A stretch of DNA of 64,000 bases from Morinoia aosen (Eukaryota > Arthropoda > Malacostraca > Amphipoda > Talitridae). This document shows, piece after piece, positions 10,660 through 22,265 of this stretch. Position 1 is the stretch's first letter. Each line of letters begins with the position of its first letter. The stretch lies in NCBI GenBank assembly GCA_030386875.1, contig CM059556.1, forward strand, positions 40,588,964-40,652,963, in the 5' to 3' direction. The position numbers and the translations under genes are program-made. The notes beneath the pieces were generated by a model. It was not told the DNA's origin. It made no database searches and saw nothing but the letters and a program-made list of their open reading frames with translations.

Positions 10660-11825
10660 TAATTATTTTAATGTAACCACGACCTTCGAAATCTGAGCAC
10701 CTGTGCCTTGTGTGCATAAGTAGGCCACCACTTGTGACCATTTTCGGTATCGTTGATACCCCCAACGTTGATCAATAGCATGTGAAAATTTTTAATCAGT
10801 AACGTAAGTGATTAGCTATGTTGACTATCACTTTTTTTCGTTTGTATAATTACGCTTTTAAGTCTGTCATTTTTGATTTCACCTTCGGTATTGTTGTTGG
10901 ACCTGAAAAAACGGAATTACAGACTAACTATGAAATTTGTCACCGCGGAAGACAGCGTTCTGTCACACGAGGTGTGTGACACAACGCTATCTTGATGGGA
11001 GGCGCGTGTTTGTGTGGGCCGTATCCAGTGTACACTTAATGCGTCGAATATAAAACTTGATGGAGCGCCTGGCAAAGGCTGCGTGTTCATGACTAGACGC
11101 ACGCACACCTGCCCGGTGGTGTGTTGGTGGCAGCACAGCTCGTGCAACTTCCATATTTCCTTCCTAGCGGTTGTTGCTGCAGGTACTTTAACTACTCGGC
11201 TCGTAATTTTCCACTTAGTATTTTTTTAACGTTATGTTTGACTTGGCTAAGGTATAAAAAAAAGTGTTGGGAACACAGCTTGCACTGGTGCAATTTCTTT
11301 ATTTACCTTGCGGTCGTTGCTGCAGTTTCTTCCATAATTCGCCTCAAGGTGGAAAACTAAACGCAATTGTTGACTTTGTTGATGTATAACAGAATTTTCA
11401 TACCATACCGTTTCTTACTGAATTTTTTTTACCTTTTGATAACCATTTTCTAAATGAACTGGAAAAATACCTCCGAAATGGTACCATTTAAAAACATTTT
11501 ATGTCTTATAAAAATTGATGCGTTATAGGCATGCCCTAAACGACTCTTTTATTCCGTGTAGATTGCATCGCGTTCGGATCAGTACTTATTCGGATCAGTG
11601 AGATTACTTATGGCGCCGTTCTGTTTTTCATAGAAGATTTTAGTCATCGAAATATAAGGCAAAAATTACATTACAACCCGCCGTTTCAAAAATTACATGG
11701 TAATTTAGTTAGCTCTAAAACGGCACGACGGGTATATCACTGTCGCAAATGCATCGTAAATCTCAGAACTACGATGCAACTAGCAATATTATAAGCAAAA
11801 AATATTTAATAGCCTTATTGTACCT
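10660..11825. other. No gene; one short strong hairpin
   Basis: Apart from the hairpin at 10951-10991 I see only AT-rich unique sequence. Overlapping frames at 10917-11360 are weak. Confidence 0.4.
10951..10991. other. Short near-perfect hairpin
   Basis: AGCGTT, a C:C mismatch, then TGTCACAC pairs with GTGTGACA, then AACGCT, around the loop GAGGT (10969-10973). That is 14 paired bases with one mismatch. It is too short for a typical animal pre-miRNA. It could be a palindromic remnant of a small transposon. Confidence 0.7.
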
Positions 11826-11829
11826 TAGC

Positions 11830-12110
11830 TTCTCTTGGGTCAGGTTTACCTCAGCTGTAGGTAAGCTTTCAGGGCATCTGTCTTGCGTGCCCACTTGGCT
11901 ACTTCCAGTGCTCACACTTTCTTCTTTACTATCTTCTTTTCGCCTTTTTACCTCTTCCTATGTAACCAGCTGTTTCAATGCGCGAGGTATCCAAGATACC
12001 CACCTTGAGCATAGATTGAACATTTTATGAAGTCAACACAAAATGGTCCCTTCCAGTTCAATCTTTTGAGATCGCATTTCAAGTGGTCAGAAAGTCTTGA
12101 AATAACACTA
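11830..12110 (+). mobile_element. SINE-like family B, diverged
   Basis: Landmarks in order: TACCTCAGCTGTAGGTAAG, GCCCACTTGGCTACTTCC, a T/C-rich body, CTTGAGCATAGATTG, AAAATGGTCCCTTCC, TTTTGAGATCGCATTTC and AAGTCTTGAAATAAC. The head is eroded. Confidence 0.7.
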
Positions 12111-12373
12111 AAAAAATGACTGCGTTTTTCTATCAGGAGACACAAGGGATGCAAGTCACAAATGCATCATAGGTTTCAGAGTCACGGTGTGACAATCACT
12201 GGTGGGATTACTACGTGTTCGATACCCGTACTAAACTCCAGATGTTCTCACAGCAGTCCAAGCGGCGTGAATGCTCCAGAGCTCGTGCACGCATCCTTAT
12301 TTTGAGTTCATGAACCGCGCGTGTGACTCACCGACACGCGCTGTCTGCTGAGCTGGTGAGAGCAGGGCTCCGA

Positions 12374-12374
<1 letters not shown>

Positions 12375-12405
<31 letters not shown>

Positions 12406-12565
12406 TGCAGCTGCTGCTACTGTTGCTGCAGCGGCTACTACTGTTGCTGCAGCTGCTGCTACTGTTGCTGCAGCTGCTGCTGCTACTGTTGAAGCAGCTG
12501 TTGCTACTGTTACTGCAGTCGTTACTATTATTACTGCAGTTGCTACTGTTGCTGCAGCTCTTGTT
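12375..12565 (+). repeat. Imperfect CTG/CTA trinucleotide tract
   Basis: Begins as pure (CTG)n and changes into a mixture of GCTGCTGCTACTGTTGCTGC words about 21 bases long. The period of three keeps all frames open and yields polyalanine, polyleucine and polyserine readings. I call it a microsatellite rather than an exon. Confidence 0.9.
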
Positions 12566-12569
12566 GCTC

Positions 12570-13045
12570 ACATTGTCATTGTCTAGCTGGTGTTGTTGCT
12601 AGTGCTGCTCACTCCACACCCAAACGACCCAGCTACTAAATTCATCACGCGGCTCCGAGTTAGCTCTGTACCGCATGTGGTGAGTGTTGTGTGCTGCCTC
12701 TAGAATCCCCTCCCCCCTCCCCCCCCCCCCGTGTCAAGGTCACTCGGAGGACGTTGCGGGTGCCGTCGACCCCGTGGCTGCGTCTGGAGTTGCGTCTTGT
12801 GCGTGCGTCTCGTGCGTGCTTATGGTGTGCTGTCTTTTTCTGCTTTCTTGGGTTTACCAACCCCATTTCTTGCTTTGCTTCTGCTGTACTAATCCTGTTT
12901 TTGCATTTATCGGTTTTAAGACAACTTTTTTAATTTTTAGACCTTACTACCTCTTTTTTTGCGTTTCTTTTCTTGTTTACGTACCTTTTTTCATGCGTTT
13001 TTCAGTCTACAAACCCCGTTTCTTGCATTCGCCAGGCGACACCTT
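12570..13045. other. No gene; poly-C run
   Basis: Includes a C/T-rich run near 12708-12731. The frame at 12684-13619 is open across this stretch only because it continues into the 11-bp array. Confidence 0.45.
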
Positions 13046-13049
13046 GGAC

Positions 13050-13500
13050 CAGTCCAGCACTTGCCCAGCACTTGCCCAGCACTTGCCCAGCACTTGCCCA
13101 GCACTTGCCCAGCACTTGCCCAGCACTTGCCCAGCGCTTGCCCAGCGCTTGCCCAGCACTTGCCCAGCACTTGCCCAGCACTTGCCCGGCACTTGCCCGG
13201 CACTTGCCCGGCACTTGCCCGGCACTTGCCCGGCACTTGCCCGGCACTTGCCCGGCACTTGCCCGGCACTTGCCCGGCACTTGCCCGGCACTTGCCCGGC
13301 ACTTGCCCGGCACTTGCCCGGCACTTGCCCGGCACTTGCCCGGCACTTGCCCGGCACTTGCCCGGCACTTGCCCGGCACTTGCCCGGCACTTGCCCGGCA
13401 CTTGCCCGGCACTTGTCCGGCACTTGTCCGGCACTTGTCCGGCACTTGTCCGGCACTTGTCCGGCACTTGTCCGGCACTTGTCCGGCACTAGCCCAGCAT
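13050..13500 (+). repeat. 11-bp minisatellite, about 40 units, zoned variants
   Basis: The unit is CACTTGCCCAG or a one-base variant. Variants are arranged in blocks: CCCAG units first (to about 13185), then CCCGG units (to about 13410), then TCCGG units (to about 13490). Two adjacent GCGCTTG units occur near 13135-13155. Six frames are open because no phase of the unit has a stop. Confidence 0.97.
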
Positions 13501-13769
13501 CCCCCACTCGATGTGGAGACGCGCTCTGCGTACCCATTGTGGGCTGTACATTGTTCATTACAATTTTGCTGACTATTCAATTTTTTTCCAATCGTCGACC
13601 ACTGATTTTGTTTATTTGATAACCGTAAAATGTAAGTTTTCAGCTCTGCTAATCCGAATAGTATCGTCTGAGTTGCGGTAGCGTTTTGGAAATCTTCTGA
13701 GGTGGACTATTTTAGGAACCAGATCCTCAACACGGTGCTGGCGATGCAACCCATCGATGGGTCGTTTGA

Positions 13770-13903
13770 ATTTTGAAACTATCTTTCAAAGTTAAGGGTA
13801 TTTAATGGACTCAGTTAATGGTTTTTAAAGTATTGGTGACAATTTTGTACTTCAAATTTGAGTTGATTATTAAATTTCAGTTAAACCCATCGCAGTCAGC
13901 GAG
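13770..13903 (+). mobile_element. Degraded TTAA MITE, family 2, right part
   Basis: CTTCAAATTTGAGTTGAT, TTTCAGTTAAACCCATCGC and AGTCAGCGAG followed by TTAA (13904-13907) match the right half of the intact copies. The left end is missing. Confidence 0.6.
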
Positions 13904-13949
13904 TTAAAACAGATGCACTCACTTATTGTACTGGACTTTTGACCATGTG

Positions 13950-14308
13950 AGCCCCTCAGAGGGATACAACTACTGTGTCTGTAGGAATTAGCGCTCTCAG
14001 GGGGACTATGTGAGGTTCAGAGCTAAAGGTTAGGTAGGCTTTATTTTGTTAAAATAGGATAGGTTTTTGTTTTGTTACGGACCATCCTTTTTCGGTTCAC
14101 TGCTGTCCTGTTTTTTCAGCACCTACCACTTTCTTCAACTTTTTCTTGTTTCATGAACTTCTTTCATGGCTTATTGTTTCTATATACCATGTGCATAGAT
14201 TCCGCGTTCCCTCAACTCCATACTAAATAGTGCCTTCATCCTTCCTCTCTTCGAAACGCTTTCTTGTGGCGGTCAGGCAGGCATAAAATAAAATATCTAA
14301 TATGATCT
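13950..14308 (+). mobile_element. SINE-like family A, full length
   Basis: Starts near GAGGGATACAACTACTG and contains GGAATTAGCGCTCTCAGG, TTTTGTTACGGACCATCC, CACTGCTGTCCTG, CATGTGCATAGATTCCG, CTCCATACTAAATAGTGCC and a short tail ATCTAATATGATCTG. It is a useful reference for the family's 5' end. Confidence 0.85.
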
Positions 14309-14589
14309 GTCGTAAAAGACACTTAGCGGCCCCTAAGACCAAAAAGAAATAAAAATTGGTCAAAGTATGAGTGCAATTTTACCGAGACACCAGATATTTT
14401 GTGCCTAAGATGAGGCGGGTGCGATAGAGGATCTTTTCATTATCCGCTTATCTACGAGGTCCTTCGGTGGCTGGTGCGCTCTTTGGCAGATTGTTTCCTC
14501 TGGGTCAACGCTGGCGGCGTGTGTGAGGAATGGCCTGCGCTGGTCGATAGGGTCGTGTGCTCCTGTCCGTTGTTCTGGGGGACCTGCGC

Positions 14590-14915
14590 TCTGGTTTTGG
14601 TGTGTTGTGTTTGTCTGTTATGCGTGATGTGCTTGTCTGTTTTGTGTGATGTGCTCGTCTTTTTTGGGTGATGTGCTCGTCTGTTTTGGGTGATGTGCTC
14701 GTCTGTTTTGAGTGATGTGCTCGTCTGTTTTGGGTAATGTGCTCGTCTGTTTTGTGTGATGTGCTCGTCTGTTTTGTGTGATGTGCTTGTCTGTTTTGTG
14801 TGATGTGCTTGTCTGTTTTGTGTGATGTGCTTGTCTGTTTTGTGTGATGTGCTTGTCTGTTTTGTGTGATGTGCTCGTCTGTTTTGAGTGATGTGCTCAT
14901 ATATTTTGGGTGATA
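14590..14915 (+). repeat. 22-bp minisatellite, about 15 units
   Basis: The unit consists of GTGATGTGCTCGTCTG followed by TTTTGT. Variants are CTTG/CTCG and GGGTGA/GTGTGA/GAGTGA, again with like units side by side. The array ends in decayed copies at about 14890-14920. Confidence 0.95.
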
Positions 14916-14924
14916 TATCAATAT

Positions 14925-16680
14925 TCGATCACATGATCTGTTAAGCTTGTTCTGGAGTCCTGAGCTGCTTGTTTCTTCTCTTCTCCTCATCTACTCGACG
15001 CGCTGCGTTGTTTTTAAACTAACATTTTTGCACCAATATCAGGTAAATCTACGTGAAGTGATTTTTTGGTTATGAGTGTTGCAAGATTATTTCATCTAAA
15101 GGTAGTTTTGTTCGAAATGTTAGTGTAAGTTGTAGGGCGTAGCTGTATCTGGATAATTGATAGGTTTGTCGAATTGTGGAAGACGAGAATAATAAGCTGG
15201 AAAAATCGTTTTTTTTTCATTCAGTGTAACTCCTAGTATGATAAATATGAACATATACAAAGTGTGGAGTGTGAACTTCAAGTTAAGAAGAAACATTGTA
15301 TATGATCGAAATTTTATCTCAACATAGTTGGTTGTTTTGATTTTCAGAGTAATTCATTTGTATGCAGTATCAGAAGAATCTTCTCTTCAATAATTTTATT
15401 AAGAGTCGAAACCACGATGCTAAAGAGGATAAGTCATACCTGGTGTTTCATCCGAAAGAAGATACATGGTTTATTTGAATATAGAGATTTATTCTGTATC
15501 TAATCAAAGCGTGTGCTCTTCAGTAAGAGCTACGAATTGTTTTAGGACTATATTATTCAATTTAGCATTCAGAAAAAATTTGTCTTCTAACAGAGATAAT
15601 CAGGCCTTCTAAAAGGAAAAATTTGGCCTTGTAGAAACAAAAATTTGGCCTCCCTTTTAAAAATAGAATTAGACTTGAAAATAGCCAATTTAAAAACTTC
15701 GAGTCGAGGTTCCTTCAGGAAGAGGGCGGATGGAGTTCCGCTCCAAAGAGTCAGGGAACGGTCGAGTTTTCACTGCATTAATTGTCTGCATGCTCCCCCT
15801 AGCAGCTGTTAAATTTAATATTGTGTGCTTTTTGCGTAGTGCATTAGTGCATTACGTCCTTTGTTGCATCTCCGGCCTTTGTGTTGCTTGCTCACATTTG
15901 CTTTCTTTTTTTGCAGGGCGTCGCCAGGTGCTTCTCGAAATGCGGCCGAGGTGCGTACTTACGCTATTGGAGTCCTATGTTCCGTTAAGTTGATGAGTTT
16001 GGTTTAGCGTGAAGCATTCTTTTCTAGTGTTAAAATGTTTGGTAGCGCGGATATTTTTGCTGGAACATTATGGAGCGATATAGGAGCATTTTACCTGATC
16101 TTACTTCTGGGAGAGTTAGAGTTCTAATCCTGGCATTTTGGATCAGGGAACCGGGTTAGTGGAATACTACGTAGAGATATTGCCAAGCTTGGATCTCTCT
16201 ACTCTATATTTTGATTTTTTTTCCAGAGAGAGAGAGGGGAGATTCAAAACTGACAATATGTATTTTGGCTTGGCTTTGTTGACCTTTCTTTTAGTAAAAG
16301 CAAAAAGAAATCTAAATGAGTAAGTTTTCAGGACATCCTATGGATGGGAAGGGGCCCATGCTGATAGACTCAGAGATAGTACTGTCACGCACGAGAGTTT
16401 GCCACTCGGTGTTGAGCGATCATGACGGGCAAAAACAGTGAATAGATGAATGTGTATAGTAACTATCCATTTTACTGCTTTTTACAAAATATAGCGCACT
16501 GTTATATTATCGTGAAATTTCAACTTTCACACTTTTTAGAAAAGATGGAAAAGTATTCGAGCCCTAATGTTGGTTTGCAAATATCCTACTTACAGCCTAA
16601 TTTAAGCAATCATAGCAACCATGTAAATGTAGTCAACTTGTTAACCGTGCCAGACTTGAAGACAATCCGACTGTTGATCG
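14925..16680. other. No gene recognised
   Basis: About 1.75 kb of AT-rich sequence. Near 15600-15655 the word AAAATTTGGCCT recurs. Frames at 15730-15993, 16138-16323 and 16446-16703 are short and unremarkable; the last runs into the MITE at 16685. Confidence 0.4.
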
Positions 16681-16684
16681 TTAA

Positions 16685-16905
16685 CACTTTGACTGCGACG
16701 TGAGCCATTGGTGGTAGTTAGAAGGGATTTTCATAATGCTGCTAACCGACTAGTAGAACGAACTCAGTTTTCATGAATACAGTATCAAAACTAAATGACG
16801 ACTCGATCCAGCCAGTATTTAATATTTAAAGTATTGTTTACTACAATTGACTTGAAAATTTGAGTTGAATGTTTAACTTCAGTTTTACCTGCCGCGGTCG
16901 AAGTG
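16685..16905. mobile_element. TTAA MITE, family 2 (piggyBac-like), complete
   Basis: Bounded by TTAA at 16681-16684 and 16906-16909. The left end is CACTTTGACTGCGACGTG and the right end, read inverted, is CACTTCGACCGCGGCAG. A TTAA target with CNCTTTGACCGC-type ends fits piggyBac-derived MITEs. The interior has GACGACTCGATCCAGCCAG and TTGAAAATTTGAGTTGAATG blocks shared with the other members. No coding capacity. Confidence 0.85.
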
Positions 16906-17081
16906 TTAAACCCCACAGCCATCGAAATACGTGAGGTCAGACATTTAAAATGGCTTACATAGAGGTTTGACCACTATTGGTTGGTTATTTAATGCAGTTT
17001 TTGGCGCATTTTTTCATGTACCAGACAAAGTACCGAAAATTAGGTGCAGCGGCAGAATCGAAAATCACCGAAAAGGGAATC

Positions 17082-17165
17082 AGGTCGGGGACGAGTTGAT
17101 CGCCGTGGCACCATTCTTACATGGTGTAACCGAGCGAAATACCTGTTTAGTAATTGTTATCGAAC
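17082..17165 (+). repeat. Dispersed repeat, partner at 21232-21312
   Basis: GTTGATCGCCGTGGCACCAT and TTACATGGTGTAACCGAGC are matched at 21232-21312 with roughly one difference in six bases. Both copies read open in the same frame over about 27 codons (CTTACATGGTGTAACC as LHGVT). The differences fall at all codon positions, so I see no sign of constraint. Element type unknown. Confidence 0.6.
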
Positions 17166-17324
17166 TTAATTCTGTTTGAGTATTTTGGTTAAAATTGTAT
17201 CGTAAAACCATCACATTACAGTGGTCTGGTAAATCAACTGTTCAGGGTTTTGTGGGATGTGGTTACAGGTGCGCCGCCCCGACTTACTTGACCAAATCCT
17301 GATCATTTACACGCTGACGACGTA

Positions 17325-17849
17325 TTGGGACACATGTGTACCTCTTGGTAAATTGCTCATTTACGTGCAGGTATAAATGAGCACTATTTCATATATTCCA
17401 CTATCATTTTATTAAAACGCATATTAGCGAATGAGATACAACATCATCGTGTAGTTACATATATCTCGTACAATTGTTAGAAGGAATAGAAATGTAAACG
17501 TACGAGCGGTTAAGGACTGTTTTCAATTCTGCTACTTGAAACCTAATTTGTTTAACCTTAGTAACCACCAAAACATCGTCAGCGTTAAACGTTAAACTTT
17601 ACACGTTCACCGCGTTTTGGCGGGTGTTAACGGTTGGTTTGGTTAGGTTGTTGATAGCTAAATTGAGGAGTCGAATTTACTGTTGGAGTACATTTTTATC
17701 CTTCCTAAGAAATACGGAAAATACAATTGCACAATAACATTTCTCCTCGTATGAAGTTATTTCATAAAAAGGTTGGGAAACACTAAATGTCATTCATCTA
17801 TCCCAGTAAGTAAATGAACAATTTACCTAGTGGTACACATATGGCCCAG
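17325..17849. mobile_element. TA-flanked MITE with inverted repeats of about 60 bp
   Basis: TA at 17323-17324 and 17850-17851 bounds a 525-bp element. The left end is TTGGGACACATGTGTACC; the right end, inverted, is CTGGGCCATATGTGTACC. Both continue with a GGTAAATTG(C/T)TCATTTAC block. A TA duplication suggests a Tc1/mariner-type mover. No transposase relic is recognised inside. Confidence 0.75.
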
Positions 17850-17854
17850 TATGC

Positions 17855-19060
17855 TAAGAACGTGTTAATTAAGCTCGTAGCGCAGTGTTATTCACTAATG
17901 TTTGCATGAGAGCCACTTCGGTTAAACGCATTGATTGAGAGAGCTGCAGCTACTGCAACTTAGCGTATATTATATAAATGATATATTAATCAATTTATAT
18001 ATTTTACGATAGCCGCGCAATGAATACCTATGTCGTAGCTGGTACGCAATATAATAATTACCGAGCGTGCACAATTCCCAAAGCCGACGAGGCCCAGCGT
18101 AGCCTGGGGCGGCTTCAGGGCCTGGTTCAGGGAGACGCTATGTCTAAAGGTTGCTATGGCTCCTGCGCAGTATAAGAGGCTCTTCGGGTAAGAAAAATAC
18201 CTCCGTGCTTTATTTGTTTCTACAATTTGAGTATGTGTCAAGTATCATCTCGGTGCATCTTTGAAGTTTTACTTCTGAACTCGTCGGAATTTATGAGGTT
18301 TGCGGATCTGATTTACCTCGTCAGAGCATGTCTGTAACTTCAGGGATCATTCAAAATGAATTAATTGATGCGGTATAACGCAGTCATTGCATCACTGCAA
18401 GACTAAGTACATTTAATATTTTCCTGGTATTCGTTTACATTTGCAGTTTTCCAGTCTAGATGAGTATGTATCTTTGCTGTGTAACTGAAGCTCATCTAAG
18501 TCACAGCCATGTTCCCACGGTACCGCTTTGACACTCCGCGTCAGTTGATAAACCTGTTGTGTGTTCACCCACTACCCTATTCTCATCAGTTGTAGGATGA
18601 TGATCTGTTTTCAACTTTTTTTACTATTCCTTACGGACTTTTATTGCCAAATCTTGACTTTCGTTCTAGCTTAAATTCAGTTTCACATTAAACATGATTT
18701 TTCTCTTATCTTTAAGCTTTTATAACCTATCATAATCTACGGCAATGGCCAGTCATTTGCTTAACGTCACGTGAAATTAGGAAACGAGATGGAAAACGTA
18801 AGGCCATGCGAAACGAGCTTGGGCGCGAGCCAGAATTTTGAGATAAGATCCACCTGCCCGGAACTGGTTACAACAATTCTTCGGTACCGAAATGGTCAGT
18901 TCAGTGCTCTCATCGGGAGGCTAAACGAGCGTTACAGTTACATGTCGTAGCTGCCGCTCTCGGTGGAGCGGTGCGCTGTATACGGGCACGAGTTCCTTGT
19001 AAGGAATGCCTGGCGCTGCTCACTGGCCGGAACCTGTTGCGCTGCCTGCATCTGGGTTGC
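17855..19060. other. No gene recognised
   Basis: About 1.2 kb with no named element. The GC-richer piece at 18060-18150 and that at 18950-19060 are unassigned. Confidence 0.4.
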
Positions 19061-19064
19061 TAGT

Positions 19065-19350
19065 TTTGCATTTTTGTTCTGAAATTGTCAAATTTGACTG
19101 AATTTTGCTCATAAAGACCAAATATGTGTATTTTGGTCAGAAAACTGTCACAGTCGTGCATTTTGTTGGGAACACGGAAACATTTTTGTAATTTGGCCAG
19201 AAAGCGATTTTGCTTGGGCATTTTTGCCTGAAAGCGGTTGCACTTGCGTATGTATTTGCTGGAAACAGACGTGTCAGTGTTTTTTGGCCTGGAGCGATCT
19301 CAATTTTGTATTTTATCGAGAAAACAATAGCATTTGTGTATTTTTGAGAG
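19065..19350. repeat. Highly degenerate tandem repeat, about 30 bp, eight units
   Basis: Each unit holds a GTNTTTTTG(G/C)NC core followed by (T)GAAA and a variable half. On the minus strand this produces a 10-residue imperfect periodicity inside an open frame (19137-19424). Divergence between units is far greater than in the other arrays, so this is an old array or a decayed coding repeat. Confidence 0.6.
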
Positions 19351-19777
19351 AGCAAGGCCAACTTTTGCAGTTGAGATTCGCACGCGAGTGGGATTGGGTG
19401 CTGACTCAGCTCGATTTTTTCCATTGCCCTGCAGCAGCTGAGACGCCACCCCTCGGGTAGTCTCGTGTCTGGCAGGTTTCCTTCTTTATGATGATCAAGG
19501 AAATGTCGGTGTTAGCAGCGTTGGAAACATCCTGGAGAATATTTTAGTCGTTCATTCATATTTTATTTTGTTTCTTTGTATCGTCTGTTGTGGAGTAGTG
19601 AGGAACTTGAAATATTGTTACATTTTCTGATATTTTACCTTTTATCGCTTTTGTGGGTCGTCTGTAGTGAAGTTTTACTGCATTTTATTTTTTCCTATTT
19701 ATCGTGTTTCATTGTTTTACCGCTTTTTGTTTCTCGTTTTTGACTACGATGTGAGTAACGCGTCTATGTGTATATTT

Positions 19778-19779
19778 TT

Positions 19780-19834
<55 letters not shown>
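19778..19834 (+). repeat. GT dinucleotide microsatellite, about 28 units
   Basis: An uninterrupted GT run, the longest perfect dinucleotide repeat in the window. A shorter one lies at about 39342-39367. Confidence 0.98.
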
Positions 19835-19838
<4 letters not shown>

Positions 19839-19957
19839 AGTGGAGGAGTCTGCCACCTAAGTTACTTGGTCTCCAGAATGTCGGTCACAGGCCGGTGGCT
19901 CGACTTCATGACTTTTTGTTGCTTGACTTCACGTGCCTGCTCTAGCTGGCGCCAGGC

Positions 19958-20090
19958 AAAAACTCGACCCCCCCAACCCTTGTAGTACTTGGCTGGTCAC
20001 TTTCCGCCAGTACCCATGCACAATCCAAGCTAAACTCGACCCCCAACCCTTGTGGTACTTGGCAGGTCACCGTCTGCCAGTACCAAGTTT
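19958..20090 (+). repeat. Tandem duplication, about 70 bp, two copies
   Basis: AAACTCGACCCCC, AACCCTTGTNGTACTTGGC, (A/T)GGTCAC and GCCAGTACC occur twice in the same order. The copies differ by a few substitutions and small indels. Confidence 0.85.
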
Positions 20091-20857
20091 ACCTCGTTGT
20101 CTGATGTCTGAGCAGCAGCTATCTTATTATTCAGGGTTTAACTTTAAGGTTAAACGTGTGGTGGACTTTTCTTTTGTGGTCTTTTCTTCGCCGACTGCCC
20201 GCTCGAAATGTCGGCTTGACTTCGAGATTTCGGTACGTTTGGGTCACGATGGCGCTGATGTCGGAATTGAATGTTCAGCTGAAAAACTTTCGTGGTGCAA
20301 GAGTTCATTATTGTTTTTTTTTTTGGGCGAGCGTTATGGGTGCAGAGCATCTCATAAATTTGGAGGGAAGTTTTGGGATGTGATCGGTAATATTTTCTCA
20401 GGTTGAGATACTAAGGGATAATGTCTATAATCTGTTCTGATTTAGTATTTGTCTTAATTTGACTATTACTTGCAGCCTTTGAAATACCGTTTGGCATTTG
20501 CCTACTACCATTTGAATCTTGTTCAAGTGTGGAACGACCATGTCTATTCAGCTTGAGAAACTCACCATACACTTACACGCATATATGTTCTGTGCTCTGA
20601 ATCCTCTGACTCTGGAAATGTTTTCCTTAGAATTAAGTTCTCGAATACACACTAGACCAGGTTGTGTTAAAAATGAATGGAATTGACTGGATAAACTGGA
20701 TTGCAGGGTTAGGAAATTAAACGGTAGAATTACCTGTAATAACCATCGTAATACCATCACATTACTGCGAAAAAATATGTTACTGGTCCAATTTAATTTT
20801 TTTTATTAGCACTTTGACTGGATCTCATCAATTTAATATCAACATGTGCACGATAAT

Positions 20858-21056
20858 TTTTCTTCAATTTTTTCTTTATTTCTTAAAATTCCTTCCCAAC
20901 ATACTGTTTGTACGCGCAGAAGATCTTGTGCGAGAACACAGCTTGCGCATAGATTCTCTGTTCCTGTACTCCATACTAAATGGTGCCTTCATCCTTCCTC
21001 CCTTTGAAACACAGTTGTTTGAGTTAAAATATTTCTAACTTATAATCTAATCTAAT
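20858..21056 (+). mobile_element. SINE-like family A, 3' part
   Basis: From TTTTTCTTCAATTTTTTC through CATACTGTTTGTACGCGC, GCGCATAGATTCTC, ACTCCATACTAAATGGTGCC and CTTATAATCTAATCTAATG. The 5' head is absent. Confidence 0.75.
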
Positions 21057-21231
21057 GTACAAGATCAAAATCGAAGTTGGGTTTCTTCCAATTGAATTTT
21101 CGTTCATGTTGATTTTAAAAATTTGAACCGAGTGTAATTTGCGTTGTATATTGAACTGCAGTGTAACCAGCGTAGTTTAATGTTTTAAGCTTGGGAATAG
21201 CGATAGATTTTATCTCTTTTCAATTCCACTT

Positions 21232-21312
21232 TGTAGGTCGGGCACGGGTTGATCGCTGTGGCATCATACTTACATGGTGTAACCAAGCCAAATACATGTA
21301 AAGTAATTGTTA
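21232..21312 (+). repeat. Dispersed repeat, partner at 17082-17165
   Basis: Second copy of the unnamed repeat described at 17082. Here GTTGATCGCTGTGGCATCAT is followed by CTTACATGGTGTAACC. Flanks of the two copies do not match, so the homologous segment is short. Confidence 0.6.
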
Positions 21313-21879
21313 ACAACAACGCGTGCTCGTTGTGTACCCGATAAATTGTACTTGTGCGGATTTTAAATGCTTAAAATGAGCTCAAACGTGTTAATTTGAG
21401 GTGTTTTATTTTGAGGTTCTTCGTATTATGACACAGCAAATTTACCTCTCCTACGAGTGTACTTTGCCTCTCCTACGTGTTTTAAATTTTACGCTATTTG
21501 ATGCATTGTTTTAAGTGGTACCCATCTTTCTGCCCTTGAGAGCGCACGGTCGCCACCTCGCCCCACTTTCACCCACATGGATGCGGTTGCTGCCGCTAAT
21601 CTCCCATGCAGGAGGTAACGCATCACCAGCTTCCGCCCCTTCCAATCCGCTGGCTAATGAACGCCGATCGAGTGCACCCGCTTCGAATATACTGTATGTA
21701 GCTCTACTCCACCCGACTGCGCTTATTATCTCTTGTTTATCTGCTACTGCTTGGCCACAACGTGTTCTGAGTGGTGGGGCACCTGCGAGGAACTCTGTAT
21801 GGAGTTATCTGGAGTTTGTGTTCTTGCCTAAATGGCGGTTGGTGAGTGATGCGGCGCTCCGGCGTGTTGGTGAAAGCAG

Positions 21880-22150
21880 GGTTGCGGAGTCGGTGGAATA
21901 AATTTGCGACTCCGACTCCGACTCCGACTCCGACTCCACCTTTCCAGAATTTGGCGACTCCGACTCCGACTCCGACTCCACCTTTTCAGAATTTGGCGAC
22001 TCCGACTCCGACTCCATCTTTTCAGAATTTGGCGACTCCGACTCCGACTCCGACTCCACCTTTCCAGAATTTGGCGACTCCGACTCCGACTCCGACTCCA
22101 TTTCTCCAGAATTTGGCGACTCCAACACCGACTCCGCCTATTCACAATTT
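21880..22150 (+). repeat. GACTCC hexamer array with 19-bp spacers
   Basis: Runs of two to four GACTCC units alternate with spacers such as CACCTTTCCAGAATTTGGC, so the true unit is about 45 bp with an inner hexamer. The left edge carries the inverted motif GCAGGGTTGCGGAGTC. Open frames with Ser/Glu or Pro/Thr runs follow from the hexamer. Confidence 0.95.
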
Positions 22151-22206
22151 TGTGGCTCCAACTTCACCTATTCATAATTTATAAGATGAATATTTTAATT
22201 CTTAAC

Positions 22207-22265
22207 TAGTGTACACACACCGTCAAAAATGACGAGATTCAATACCTTTCTTCAACAAATTTCCG
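22207..22265 (+). mobile_element. Unclassified family C, 5' fragment
   Basis: CTAGTGTACAC, GTCAAAAATGACGAGATTC and TTTCTTCAACAAAT match the start of the family C copy at 22847. The rest of the element is missing. Confidence 0.6.

Noticed and set aside
10241..10765. 174-codon minus-strand frame with a ten-residue repeat
   Set aside because: The 30-bp array is open in other frames on both strands as well, and variants do not favour synonymous positions.
12308..12602. Polyalanine, polyleucine and polyserine frames
   Set aside because: A CTG-type trinucleotide tract gives homopolymer readings in all frames; no supporting exon structure.
12684..13619. 311-codon frame and its companions with CPALAR-like repeats
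   Set aside because: The 11-bp array has no stop in any phase, so every frame is open. The flanks add nothing gene-like.
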